In this document: positions 1-5,050 of the stretch, piece by piece
Position numbering within the stretch: position 1 is the stretch's first letter
Layout: each line of letters begins with the position of its first letter
Made by a program: the position numbers and the translations under genes
Source of the DNA: an uncultured Eubacteriales bacterium
Lineage (GTDB): Bacteria > Bacillota > Clostridia > Peptostreptococcales > Anaerovoracaceae
Direction of reading: 5' to 3'
Assembly (NCBI GenBank): GCA_900547295.1
Contig: URGK01000097.1
Coordinates: 1 to 5,093 of the forward strand
DNA length: 5,093 nucleotides
Notes under the pieces: model-generated
What the model was told of the DNA's origin: nothing
What the model saw: only the letters and a program-made list of their open reading frames with translations
Databases searched by the model: none

Positions 1-664
1 CAGCAAGGAATAATATTTTCTTTTTTATACCAGCTTTCCATAATCTGTAGATAATCTGAAAAGCCATGAATGTTTTACCAGTTCCAGTTGCACAGACTAA
101 GAGTACCCTGTCCCTGCCACTTGCTACAGCATTTACAGTTCTGTCAATGGCGATTCTCTGATAGTAACGAGGTGTCTTATAACCTGGCACCCAGTAATAT
201 GGCTCTAGCAGAGCTTTCTCACCAGTTTCAGAGAAATTCATCTCATTTACATATCTGTGATACAGCTCATCTGGCGATGGGAACTCATCTAAGGAAAGGT
301 TACGAATATCACCAGTTATTAAATCCTGCTCTACAAAGCCATCTCCATTGGATGCATATACAAACTTCACATCCAGAGCTTCTGCATACTCTATAGCCTG
401 TTGCAGTCCTGCTCCTACTGGATGGTTGTTATCCTTAGCCTCTATGATTGCTAATGGAAGATTGGGCTTATAGAACAGCAGATAATCTGCACGTTTCTGC
501 TTGCCTCGTGAAGTTATATTACCCCTTAGGATAATGCGACCTGCTGTGAATGCATACTCATAACGAATCTGCTTTTTGTCCCAGCCTGATTGCTCTACCG
601 CTGGAGTTATATATCTTGCTTTTATATCTTCTTCTGAAAGTTTTTCTTTTCCCATACCCGACAT
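1..664 (-). CDS. hsdR: Type I restriction endonuclease R subunit, N-terminal part (runs off the window)
   Basis: The motor and nuclease subunit of a type I restriction-modification complex, which cuts unmodified DNA after ATP-driven translocation. The 221 codons visible from the chosen ATG are unbroken. Residues about 9-110 form the N-terminal nuclease domain: ITPAVEQSGWD near the start, then D60 and E75-A-K77 (context AIIEAKD), the PD-(D/E)xK catalytic pattern. PRYYQR at 165-170 resembles a Q-motif, and ATGTGKT at 192-198 is the Walker A loop of the first helicase domain. The remaining helicase and C-terminal regions, and any hsdM and hsdS, would lie to the left of the window. ATG at 664 is chosen because AGAGGGGAG lies just before it and a promoter at 715-743 would start RNA near 708. 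ATG at 655 is a possible alternative. ATG at 700 is unlikely, being only a few bases from the predicted RNA start. The family call is firm; intactness of the whole gene cannot be judged. Confidence 0.9.
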   Translation of the reverse strand, partial: MSGMGKEKLSEEDIKARYITPAVEQSGWDKKQIRYEYAFTAGRIILRGNITSRGKQKRADYLLFYKPNLPLAIIEAKDNNHPVGAGLQQAIEYAEALDVKFVYASNGDGFVEQDLITGDIRNLSLDEFPSPDELYHRYVNEMNFSETGEKALLEPYYWVPGYKTPRYYQRIAIDRTVNAVASGRDRVLLVCATGTGKTFMAFQIIYRLWKAGIKKKILFLA

Positions 665-714
665 AACTCCCCTCTTTAGTACTCGTAAAATCTTACGCAT
701 CACTTATAATGTGA

Positions 715-743
715 ATTATAGCAAAATTGTATTGTTAATGCAA
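715..743 (-). promoter_or_regulatory. Predicted sigma-A promoter for hsdR
   Basis: On the minus strand there is a -35 box TTGCAT (743-738), a 17-nt spacer and a perfect -10 box TATAAT (720-715). The predicted RNA start is near 708, giving a leader of about 44 nt before the hsdR ATG at 664. Two copies of GCAAAAT (plus strand 721-727 and 740-746) touch the promoter elements and could be regulator contacts, but that is speculative. Confidence 0.7.
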
Positions 744-859
744 AATGTCAAACCTCTATTGCTTCTGCAAAATCTTTGGCTAATACATTCTATAGATTTT
801 TTATTGTTCAATGCTTTTAAAAATATTATTTTTATATGGTAATTCAGCACTTTTTATAG

Positions 860-889
860 TATAATATTTTCATTATTTATTTAAAGGAG
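860..889 (+). promoter_or_regulatory. -10 box and ribosome binding site of the DUF3800 gene
   Basis: A perfect TATAAT lies at 860-865, with no convincing -35 hexamer at 16-18 nt upstream (837-842 reads TGGTAA), so the promoter may be weak or activator-dependent. AAAGGAG at 883-889 is a clear Shine-Dalgarno sequence, but it sits 12 nt from the ATG at 902, longer than usual. The stretch 744-859 between the two divergent promoters is AT-rich and holds no gene that can be supported. Confidence 0.5.
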
Positions 890-901
890 CAACTTAATTA
901 T

Positions 902-1723
902 ATGCTTGTATTCATAGACGAAAGCGGATATCCTCGCCCTACTGATTCAACCAAAAATCCAATTTTACTTGGAGTTTGTATCCATGAAAATGATATTAAA
1001 CCTATAACAAATCAGATATATAAATTAAAAGAAATGATTTATGGGAAACAAGACGAAATAAAATCTACAAAACTTATTCGTGAAGCGACTATTACAAAAA
1101 ATCGAACAAATAATAAAACTTATGTTGAAGGCATGGTAGACATCATCACTTCTTATGACGCTGCTATTTTTGCTGTAATTATGGACAAACCAGATGAATC
1201 AATTATTGTACCCGTACATCATCTTCCAAAACAATATTATCTATTATTAAAAAAAGTGGAATTTTATTGCAACCATCATCACTATGGGAAAGCAATGATG
1301 ATATTTGATGAGGTACATGAAGAAGCTGATAGAAAAATTGCTGAAGCCATTACTGGCTTTTTGTTCAAAACAAATTTTGGACGTTCTTTCCATCACATAT
1401 TAGAAATGCCCTTGTTTGTCAGCTCCGCTGTAACTCCTGCAGTACAGTTCGCTGATATATTTGCTGGTATCGTAAGACATTATTATGAAAACGAACTTGA
1501 TCAAAAAGAACCAGAAACAAAATTTCAAAAATGGATTGTAAAGCTCTTTACCCAATTACATAATATCACAGAGAATAACTATATTCCAAAATCTCACTTT
1601 TTAGAATATGGTTTCCAAAAAATAGGCAAAAATTTTTCATACCCTGTAAGTGAAAAATTTTCCACACTTGATAAGGATGAAAATCTTTTAGATGAATATA
1701 TTCCGGAAGATTTTTCAGAATAA
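902..1723 (+). CDS. DUF3800 domain protein
   Basis: A 273-residue protein of the DUF3800 family, full length for that family. It begins with MLVFIDESG, the hallmark N-terminal motif carrying the acidic pair D6-E7. Further conserved-looking acidic sites are D51-E52 in DEIKSTK, D136-E137 in MMIFDEVHE, and D185 in QFADIFAG. Spaced acidic residues of this kind suggest an RNase H-like nuclease fold, but the biochemical role of the family is not established and a metal-dependent nuclease activity is inference. No signal peptide or membrane segment is seen, so it is probably cytoplasmic. It diverges from hsdR, and DUF3800 genes are often found in mobile or defence contexts. Codon use is much more AT-rich than in the genes to the right, which suggests horizontal acquisition. 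The start is fixed by the motif itself; the Shine-Dalgarno sequence is 12 nt away. A small-RNA unit begins 8 bases after the stop. Confidence 0.85.
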   Translation: MLVFIDESGYPRPTDSTKNPILLGVCIHENDIKPITNQIYKLKEMIYGKQDEIKSTKLIREATITKNRTNNKTYVEGMVDIITSYDAAIFAVIMDKPDESIIVPVHHLPKQYYLLLKKVEFYCNHHHYGKAMMIFDEVHEEADRKIAEAITGFLFKTNFGRSFHHILEMPLFVSSAVTPAVQFADIFAGIVRHYYENELDQKEPETKFQKWIVKLFTQLHNITENNYIPKSHFLEYGFQKIGKNFSYPVSEKFSTLDKDENLLDEYIPEDFSE

Positions 1724-1731
1724 ATATTTAA

Positions 1732-1759
1732 TTGACTTCATATAAATATTGTGTATAAT
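1732..1759 (+). promoter_or_regulatory. Strong sigma-A promoter for the 1766-1855 transcript
   Basis: TTGACT at 1732-1737, a 16-nt spacer and a perfect TATAAT at 1754-1759. The predicted RNA start is near 1766. It is the best-matching promoter on the plus strand of this window and lies 8 bases after the DUF3800 stop codon. Confidence 0.75.
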
Positions 1760-1765
1760 ATTATT

Positions 1766-1855
1766 AGAGTCATATGTTGTTCCGTCCTGGAGCTGCGTAG
1801 GACTCATTATATTAGCAATGTGTCGCACCTGCAGTTTAGCAGGTGCGATTTTTTT
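1766..1855 (+). ncRNA. Candidate small RNA or terminated 5' leader
   Basis: A transcript of about 90 nt is predicted, bounded by the promoter at 1732-1759 and the terminator ending at 1855. Its 5' half can fold two ways that share bases: an outer GAGTC (1767-1771) with GACTC (1801-1805), or a local hairpin GTCCT (1784-1788) with AGGAC (1799-1803) around a 10-nt loop, GGAGCTGCGT. The loop stretch AGCTGC (1791-1796) could also pair with GCAGTT (1831-1836) in the terminator, which would be an antiterminator. Two readings remain: a free-standing small RNA linked to the DUF3800 gene, or an attenuator leader of the TetR gene that starts at 1888. Conserved RNA motifs near DUF3800 genes have been described by comparative genomics, but I cannot show that this belongs to one. 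No known riboswitch class was recognised. Confidence 0.5.
1823..1855 (+). terminator. Intrinsic terminator
   Basis: A perfect 10-bp stem, TCGCACCTGC (1823-1832) with GCAGGTGCGA (1839-1848), a 6-nt AGTTTA loop, and a run of seven T (1849-1855). There is no T-run on the other side, so it works on the plus strand only. It ends the small transcript and any read-through from the DUF3800 gene, and it lies only 32 nt before the TetR start codon. Confidence 0.9.
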
Positions 1856-1887
1856 ATAAAAATTTTTTTAATAAAAACGGAGAGATT

Positions 1888-2469
1888 ATGAAAAAAAACT
1901 CAAGAAACACCAAGGGAAAAATTGTATCTGCAGCGTGGCAGCTGTTTTATCAGCAGGGCTACGATGATACCACCGTAGAGGAAATCGTAGAGGCCTCCGG
2001 CACCTCAAGAGGCTCTTTTTATCACTATTTTGAGGGCAAGGACGCGCTGCTTGCATCTCTGTCCTATCTGTTTGACGAGAAATATGATGAGCTTACGGAA
2101 ACAATGGACCCGGAGCTTTCTCCTGTAGACAAGCTGATATTTATGAACCAGGAGCTGTTTCTTATGATAGAAAACACAGTTTCCGTAGATCTGCTCAGCA
2201 GGCTGTTTTCGACCCAGCTCATAACCAGCGGGGAGCGTCATCTGCTCAATACCAACAGAACCTATTACAAAATGCTCAGACAGGTAACCGCCGAGGGACA
2301 GCAGCAGGGTATATTCAAAGACGAGCTGTCAATCAATGATATAGTCAAGGCATACGCCATGTTTGAGAGGGGACTCATGTACGACTGGTGCATATCCAGC
2401 GGCAACTACTCGCTGTGTCAGTACTCCGCAAGCATGCTGCCTCTGTTTCTTGAGGGACTCTGTAAATAG
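1888..2469 (+). CDS. TetR/AcrR-family transcriptional regulator
   Basis: A 193-residue DNA-binding repressor-type protein of the usual TetR length. The N-terminal helix-turn-helix spans about residues 11-52, with the typical run TTVEEIVEASGTSRGSFYHYF (28-48) followed by KDALL. The C-terminal part (about 60-193) is the helical ligand-binding and dimerisation domain; its ligand cannot be read from the sequence. The start at 1888 is chosen for the GGAG at 1879-1882, 5 nt upstream, and because translation then begins directly at the HTH domain. An in-frame GTG at 1843 lies within the terminator stem and is rejected. No promoter is visible between the terminator and the gene, so expression may depend on read-through of that terminator. 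The gene is convergent with mntP; a regulatory link between them is not shown. Base composition matches the genes to the right, not the DUF3800 gene. Confidence 0.88.
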   Translation: MKKNSRNTKGKIVSAAWQLFYQQGYDDTTVEEIVEASGTSRGSFYHYFEGKDALLASLSYLFDEKYDELTETMDPELSPVDKLIFMNQELFLMIENTVSVDLLSRLFSTQLITSGERHLLNTNRTYYKMLRQVTAEGQQQGIFKDELSINDIVKAYAMFERGLMYDWCISSGNYSLCQYSASMLPLFLEGLCK

Positions 2470-2484
2470 TCAAAAACCGTCAAA

Positions 2485-2510
2485 CTGCCGCACAGCGAAT
2501 TGTGCGGCAG
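2485..2510. terminator. Shared stem-loop between convergent tetR-type gene and mntP
   Basis: A perfect 10-bp stem, CTGCCGCACA (2485-2494) with TGTGCGGCAG (2501-2510), and a 6-nt loop. The flanking T-runs are imperfect on both strands (CATTGTTTT on plus; TTTGACGGTTTTT on minus). It lies between the TetR stop at 2469 and the mntP stop at 2518, so it most likely serves as a bidirectional terminator. Confidence 0.75.
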
Positions 2511-2517
2511 CATTGTT

Positions 2518-3087
2518 TTAAAACGATATTACTCCCAGATGCTCCAGAAGTATTTTTATTCCTATCAGTATGAGAATAATTCCTCCGGCAAGCTCTGCTT
2601 TTGATTTGTATCTCAGTCCGAATACATTTCCCACTTTAAGTCCTACTCCCGAAAGGATAAAGGTTGTAGAACCTATGAGCGTTATGGCTGCTATGATGTT
2701 TACATCAGGCAGCAGTCCAAATGTGACACCTACGGCAAGAGCATCTATACTCGTTGCAATTGCCATCAGAAGCATTGTCTTAAAGGCAAATGAAGCGTCT
2801 GTGTGCTCCTCTTCCTTTGAGAAGCTTTCTTTTATCATATTACCGCCTATGAGCACCAGCAGTATGAACGCTATCCAGTGGTCAAAGGCTGTGATGTATT
2901 TTTCAAAGGTTGCTCCCAGCAGATAGCCTATGGCAGGCATCAGCGCCTGGAAGCCGCCAAACCACGCACCGATTATAAGGTAGTGGGAGGGTTTCAGCCT
3001 CTGTGTAGAGAGGCCCTTGCAGATTGATACGGCAAAGGCATCCATCGAAAGCCCCACGCCTATAAGTATAATTTCGATAAATCCCAT
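2518..3087 (-). CDS. mntP: Manganese efflux pump MntP
   Basis: A 189-residue inner-membrane Mn2+ exporter of the MntP (formerly DUF204) family, which protects the cell from manganese excess. It has the family's two-fold repeated layout: GLSMDAFAVSICKG at 12-25 and, in the second half, ATSIDALAVGVTFG at 111-124, each with the conserved membrane aspartate (D16, D115). Six hydrophobic segments can be traced (about 4-25, 36-60, 68-84, 103-124, 130-151, 166-184), separated by a charged loop KEEEHTD at 91-97. Length is normal for the family. The start at 3087 is chosen because GGAGGAA (3097-3091) lies at ideal spacing. The in-frame TTG at 3099 overlaps the end of the upstream U-run and is rejected. 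The riboswitch upstream fits the function exactly. Confidence 0.95.
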   Translation of the reverse strand: MGFIEIILIGVGLSMDAFAVSICKGLSTQRLKPSHYLIIGAWFGGFQALMPAIGYLLGATFEKYITAFDHWIAFILLVLIGGNMIKESFSKEEEHTDASFAFKTMLLMAIATSIDALAVGVTFGLLPDVNIIAAITLIGSTTFILSGVGLKVGNVFGLRYKSKAELAGGIILILIGIKILLEHLGVISF

Positions 3088-3097
3088 ACATTCCTCC

Positions 3098-3122
3098 AAA
3101 AAAAATCAGGCATAATGCCTGA
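3098..3122 (-). terminator. Second terminator-like hairpin just before the mntP ribosome binding site
   Basis: On the minus strand TCAGGCAT and ATGCCTGA form a hairpin (3122-3106) with a very short loop, followed by eight U (3105-3098) and then directly by GGAGGAA. It stands after the riboswitch terminator. Its 5' arm can pair equally well with an upstream copy of the same ATGCCTGA segment (3143-3136), so it may form only in some states of the leader. Confidence 0.65.
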
Positions 3123-3169
3123 AAAAAACGAGACTTCAGGCATAGCTCAGCTATAGTCCTTGAGTCTCG
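3122..3169 (-). terminator. Riboswitch-controlled intrinsic terminator of mntP
   Basis: On the minus strand CGAGACT (3169-3163) pairs with AGTCTCG (3135-3129), and the interior adds AGG/CCT and TATAGC/GCTAT pairing, making one long imperfect hairpin. A run of seven U follows (3128-3122). Its 5' arm includes the bases that form the 3' strand of the riboswitch P1 helix (TCAAG, 3163-3159), so aptamer folding and termination exclude each other. Confidence 0.8.
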
Positions 3170-3245
3170 ATATTTAATGCAAGCCAGATTTTGCAATCAG
3201 TATGTTGACTTGCCACGCACAAAGCGCCATCTACTCCCTCAAATC
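3158..3245 (-). promoter_or_regulatory. yybP-ykoY manganese riboswitch aptamer
   Basis: The leader of mntP carries the features of the yybP-ykoY class, which senses Mn2+. Helix P1 is formed by TTTGA (3243-3239) and TCAAG (3163-3159). The class-typical GGGAGTAG follows its 5' strand (3238-3231), and AGAC (3167-3164) precedes its 3' strand. A GCGC/GTGC mini-hairpin follows, then AGTCAACAT, and GCAAG pairs with CTTGC further on. The known members activate by antitermination: bound Mn2+ stabilises P1 and removes the terminator's 5' arm. The same logic is drawn here by the overlap with the terminator at 3122-3169. Placement directly in front of mntP is the classic context. Confidence 0.83.
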
Positions 3246-3251
3246 TTTAAT

Positions 3252-3280
3252 AGAATAGCATATTATAAAGGTTTCGTCAA
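3252..3280 (-). promoter_or_regulatory. Promoter of the mntP riboswitch transcript
   Basis: On the minus strand TTGACG (3280-3275), a 17-nt spacer and TATTCT (3257-3252), with a TGC extended -10 in front. RNA would start near 3245, exactly at the 5' edge of the riboswitch P1 helix. A TATAAT at 3267-3262 lacks a -35 partner at a workable distance and is less likely. Confidence 0.65.
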
Positions 3281-3299
3281 TTCAAAATATCAGGCGGCA

Positions 3300-4223
3300 C
3301 TAGTCCAGCACGCTCAGATATCTTTCTCCTGTGTCCGGAAGGAAAGCTACTATTGTCTTGCCTTTGTTTTCGGGTCTTTTGGCAAGTCTTATTGCCGCAT
3401 TTACGGCTGCTCCGCTTGTTATCCCTGCGAACAGTCCCTCGTTTTGCGCAAGGGCTTTCATAGCTCCCATAGCCTCATCTGTGGTAACAGTTATTATCTC
3501 ATCATAGATATTCGTATCAAGCACCTCCGGTACAAAGTTTGCGCCTATGCCCTGCAGTCCGTGAGGACCTGCCTTCCCCTGTGAAAGCAGCGGTGAGTCA
3601 TAAGGCTCCACTGCAACAATTTTAATTTTCGGGTTCTGTTTTTTGAGATATGCTCCCACACCTGTGATTGTGCCGCCGGTGCCTATTCCCGCTACAAATA
3701 TATCTATCTGACCCTCTGTATCATGCCAGATTTCAGGTCCTGTTGCGGCAAAATGGGCAGCGGAGTTCGCATGGTTTACAAACTGACCTGCTATTATGGA
3801 ATTGGGATTTGCTTTGTTTAATTCCTCTGCTTTTGAAACAGCTCCGGCCATGCCTTTGGCACCCTCTGTGAGAACTATCTCTGCACCGTATGCCGCAAGC
3901 AGCTTGCGCCTTTCGATGCTCATAGTTTCTGGCATTACCATAACAGCCTTGTATCCCTTGGAAGCTGCAACCATTGCAAGGCCTACGCCGGTGTTGCCGC
4001 TGGTAGGTTCTATAATAGTGCCGCCGGGTTTAAGAGTTCCTGCTTTTTCGGCTTCCGCTATCATATTGAGGGCAGGTCTGTCCTTGGCGCTTCCGCCGGG
4101 ATTTACCGCTTCAAATTTAACCAGAAGCTCTGCATCTATATTCTCGATTTTTTCGATGTTGTTTATTCTGACAAGAGGTGTTCCTCCGATAAGTTCTGTT
4201 ACATTCTGTTTAATATTTCTCAT
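3300..4223 (-). CDS. cysK: Cysteine synthase (O-acetylserine sulfhydrylase)
   Basis: A PLP-dependent enzyme that makes L-cysteine from O-acetylserine and sulfide, the last step of cysteine synthesis, in the cytoplasm. The 307 residues match the usual length. The PLP lysine is K47 in NPGGSAKDR (41-49). The substrate-binding loop is TSGNTG at 74-79, the PLP-phosphate loop is GTGGT at 181-185, and S270 in TSGAA is at the position that contacts the PLP ring nitrogen. SAKDR instead of the more common SVKDR is a mild variation. The ATG at 4223 follows AAAGGA (4236-4231) by 7 nt, and that Shine-Dalgarno sequence lies inside the end of the upstream phosphatase gene. The two stop/start sites are 2 nt apart, so translation is probably coupled. 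No terminator is seen after the stop. A cysM-like specificity cannot be fully excluded, but the length and motifs favour CysK. Confidence 0.94.
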   Translation of the reverse strand: MRNIKQNVTELIGGTPLVRINNIEKIENIDAELLVKFEAVNPGGSAKDRPALNMIAEAEKAGTLKPGGTIIEPTSGNTGVGLAMVAASKGYKAVMVMPETMSIERRKLLAAYGAEIVLTEGAKGMAGAVSKAEELNKANPNSIIAGQFVNHANSAAHFAATGPEIWHDTEGQIDIFVAGIGTGGTITGVGAYLKKQNPKIKIVAVEPYDSPLLSQGKAGPHGLQGIGANFVPEVLDTNIYDEIITVTTDEAMGAMKALAQNEGLFAGITSGAAVNAAIRLAKRPENKGKTIVAFLPDTGERYLSVLD

Positions 4224-4225
4224 AT

Positions 4226-4849
4226 CTATATCCTTTCATATCCTGTCGCTTTGCCGTCTGTGATGCTGATGCTCCAGCCTCTGCCCGGGTCGGGCATCCA
4301 GCTCCAGAATTTATTTATATCTCCCTCTCCAAACAGCTCAAACATAATAGCTGATATAACTCCGCCGTGAATAATCGCTATGGAGCTTGCTTCTCTGCCC
4401 GAATGTCTCAGCGAAAGCATTTTGAGCTGGTGTCTTTTGAAAAGCTCTTCAAATCCCGTATGCACTCTTGCAAGAAATCCGTTTCGGCTTTCTCCTCCGG
4501 GCATAGGCATATCGCCTGTTTTGTCATCGCACCATATGACATATCTCTCATCGGGGAGAAGCTCCTTATGGCTCTTGCATTCAAACTCACCGCAGTTGAT
4601 TTCTCTAAGCTCGGGAATTATCGTATACTCAATATCTCCGTAAATGGCATTGAGTGTCTGTATGCATCTGAGCATGCCCGAAGTGTATATATCAGAATCC
4701 GCAAGGTCAGGGTAAATTCCCTCTGCGGCAGATGCCTTGAGCGCTGCTATGCCCTGATCAACCAGCGGTATGTCCTTTGCTCCGTAATACCACCTGTTCA
4801 GGTTTCCCTCTGTAATGCCGTGCCTTATAAGATGTATATGTGATTTCAT
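4226..4849 (-). CDS. Histidine phosphatase family protein (phosphoglycerate mutase-like)
   Basis: A 207-residue cytoplasmic phosphatase of the branch-1 histidine phosphatase superfamily. The catalytic motif is HLIRHGITEGN at 6-16, with the phospho-accepting H10 and with R9. R61 in SGMLRCIQT, E83 in ELREINCGEFE (80-90) and H161 in IIHGGV complete the usual active-site set. Members include cofactor-dependent phosphoglycerate mutases, alpha-ribazole phosphatase and broad-specificity sugar-phosphate phosphatases; the substrate here cannot be assigned. The start at 4849 is chosen because GAGGAG lies 9 nt upstream and the protein then begins at the first beta strand. An in-frame ATG at 4936 would put the promoter inside the gene. 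It is the first gene of an operon with cysK, with a leader of only about 28 nt and no room for a riboswitch or T-box. Confidence 0.88.
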   Translation of the reverse strand: MKSHIHLIRHGITEGNLNRWYYGAKDIPLVDQGIAALKASAAEGIYPDLADSDIYTSGMLRCIQTLNAIYGDIEYTIIPELREINCGEFECKSHKELLPDERYVIWCDDKTGDMPMPGGESRNGFLARVHTGFEELFKRHQLKMLSLRHSGREASSIAIIHGGVISAIMFELFGEGDINKFWSWMPDPGRGWSISITDGKATGYERI

Positions 4850-4883
4850 AGCCTTGTACTCCTCAAATCTCTTAATCCGTTTA

Positions 4884-4911
4884 ATTATATCATATGCCGC
4901 AGCATATGCAA
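4884..4911 (-). promoter_or_regulatory. Extended -10 promoter of the phosphatase-cysK operon, with an inverted repeat
   Basis: On the minus strand TTGCAT (4911-4906), a 16-nt spacer and a perfect TATAAT (4889-4884), preceded by TGA as an extended -10. The predicted RNA start is near 4877. The spacer is filled by an inverted repeat, CATATGC (4891-4897) and GCATATG (4902-4908), overlapping the -35 box. It could be an operator for a dimeric repressor. Confidence 0.7.
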
Positions 4912-4972
4912 CCTGCATACACTGCTCTCCATGCAAAATTATTCGTTTTTCTCTCGGGAAGCAATCTGCTGC

Positions 4973-5050
4973 GTGAACTACTCCGACTTATAGAAGTCTG
5001 AGCTTCCTGCTTCAACCACTACTGCGTTGGCTGCGGTATTACGCAACTCA
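4973..5050 (-). mobile_element. IS200/IS605-like right end with probable omega-RNA 3' scaffold
   Basis: The element appears to end with TTCAC at 4977-4973 on the minus strand. Just inside is a hairpin (5002-4981): CTC-A-GACTT, a CTAT loop, AAGTC-G-GAG, with one mismatch, followed by TAGTTCAC. A second 5-bp stem, TGCGT (5045-5041) with ACGCA (5027-5023), precedes it. Right ends of this family overlap the tnpB stop codon and form the 3' scaffold of the guide RNA used by TnpB, the guide being the adjacent host DNA. Here that is 4972 downward. The end coordinate is inferred from the motif, since the left end and target site are not in view. Confidence 0.55.

Noticed and set aside
70..396. Plus-strand open frame over the hsdR region
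   Set aside because: It lies antisense to a continuous, motif-bearing HsdR frame, has no Shine-Dalgarno sequence, and its composition (many His, Leu, Gln) is typical of a shadow frame.
576..842. Plus-strand open frame across the hsdR start and the divergent promoters
   Set aside because: It covers the hsdR 5' end and promoter, has no recognisable motif, and no ribosome binding site was seen.
1774..1800. Eight-codon frame MLFRPGAA inside the small transcript
   Set aside because: No Shine-Dalgarno sequence precedes it and it has no run of regulatory codons, so a leader peptide is not supported.
1843..1887. Upstream GTG start for the TetR-type gene
   Set aside because: It lies within the terminator stem and adds a low-complexity Phe/Asn/Lys tail; the ATG at 1888 has a good ribosome binding site.
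3088..3099. TTG start for mntP
   Set aside because: It overlaps the Shine-Dalgarno sequence GGAGGAA that serves the ATG at 3087.
3796..4263. Plus-strand open frame antisense to cysK, and similar frames at 3177-3584 and 4367-4843
   Set aside because: These are mirror frames of cysK, the mntP leader and the phosphatase, with no motifs or ribosome binding sites.
4850..4936. ATG at 4936 as start of the phosphatase
   Set aside because: The predicted promoter would then lie inside the gene, and the added residues precede the normal first strand of the fold.
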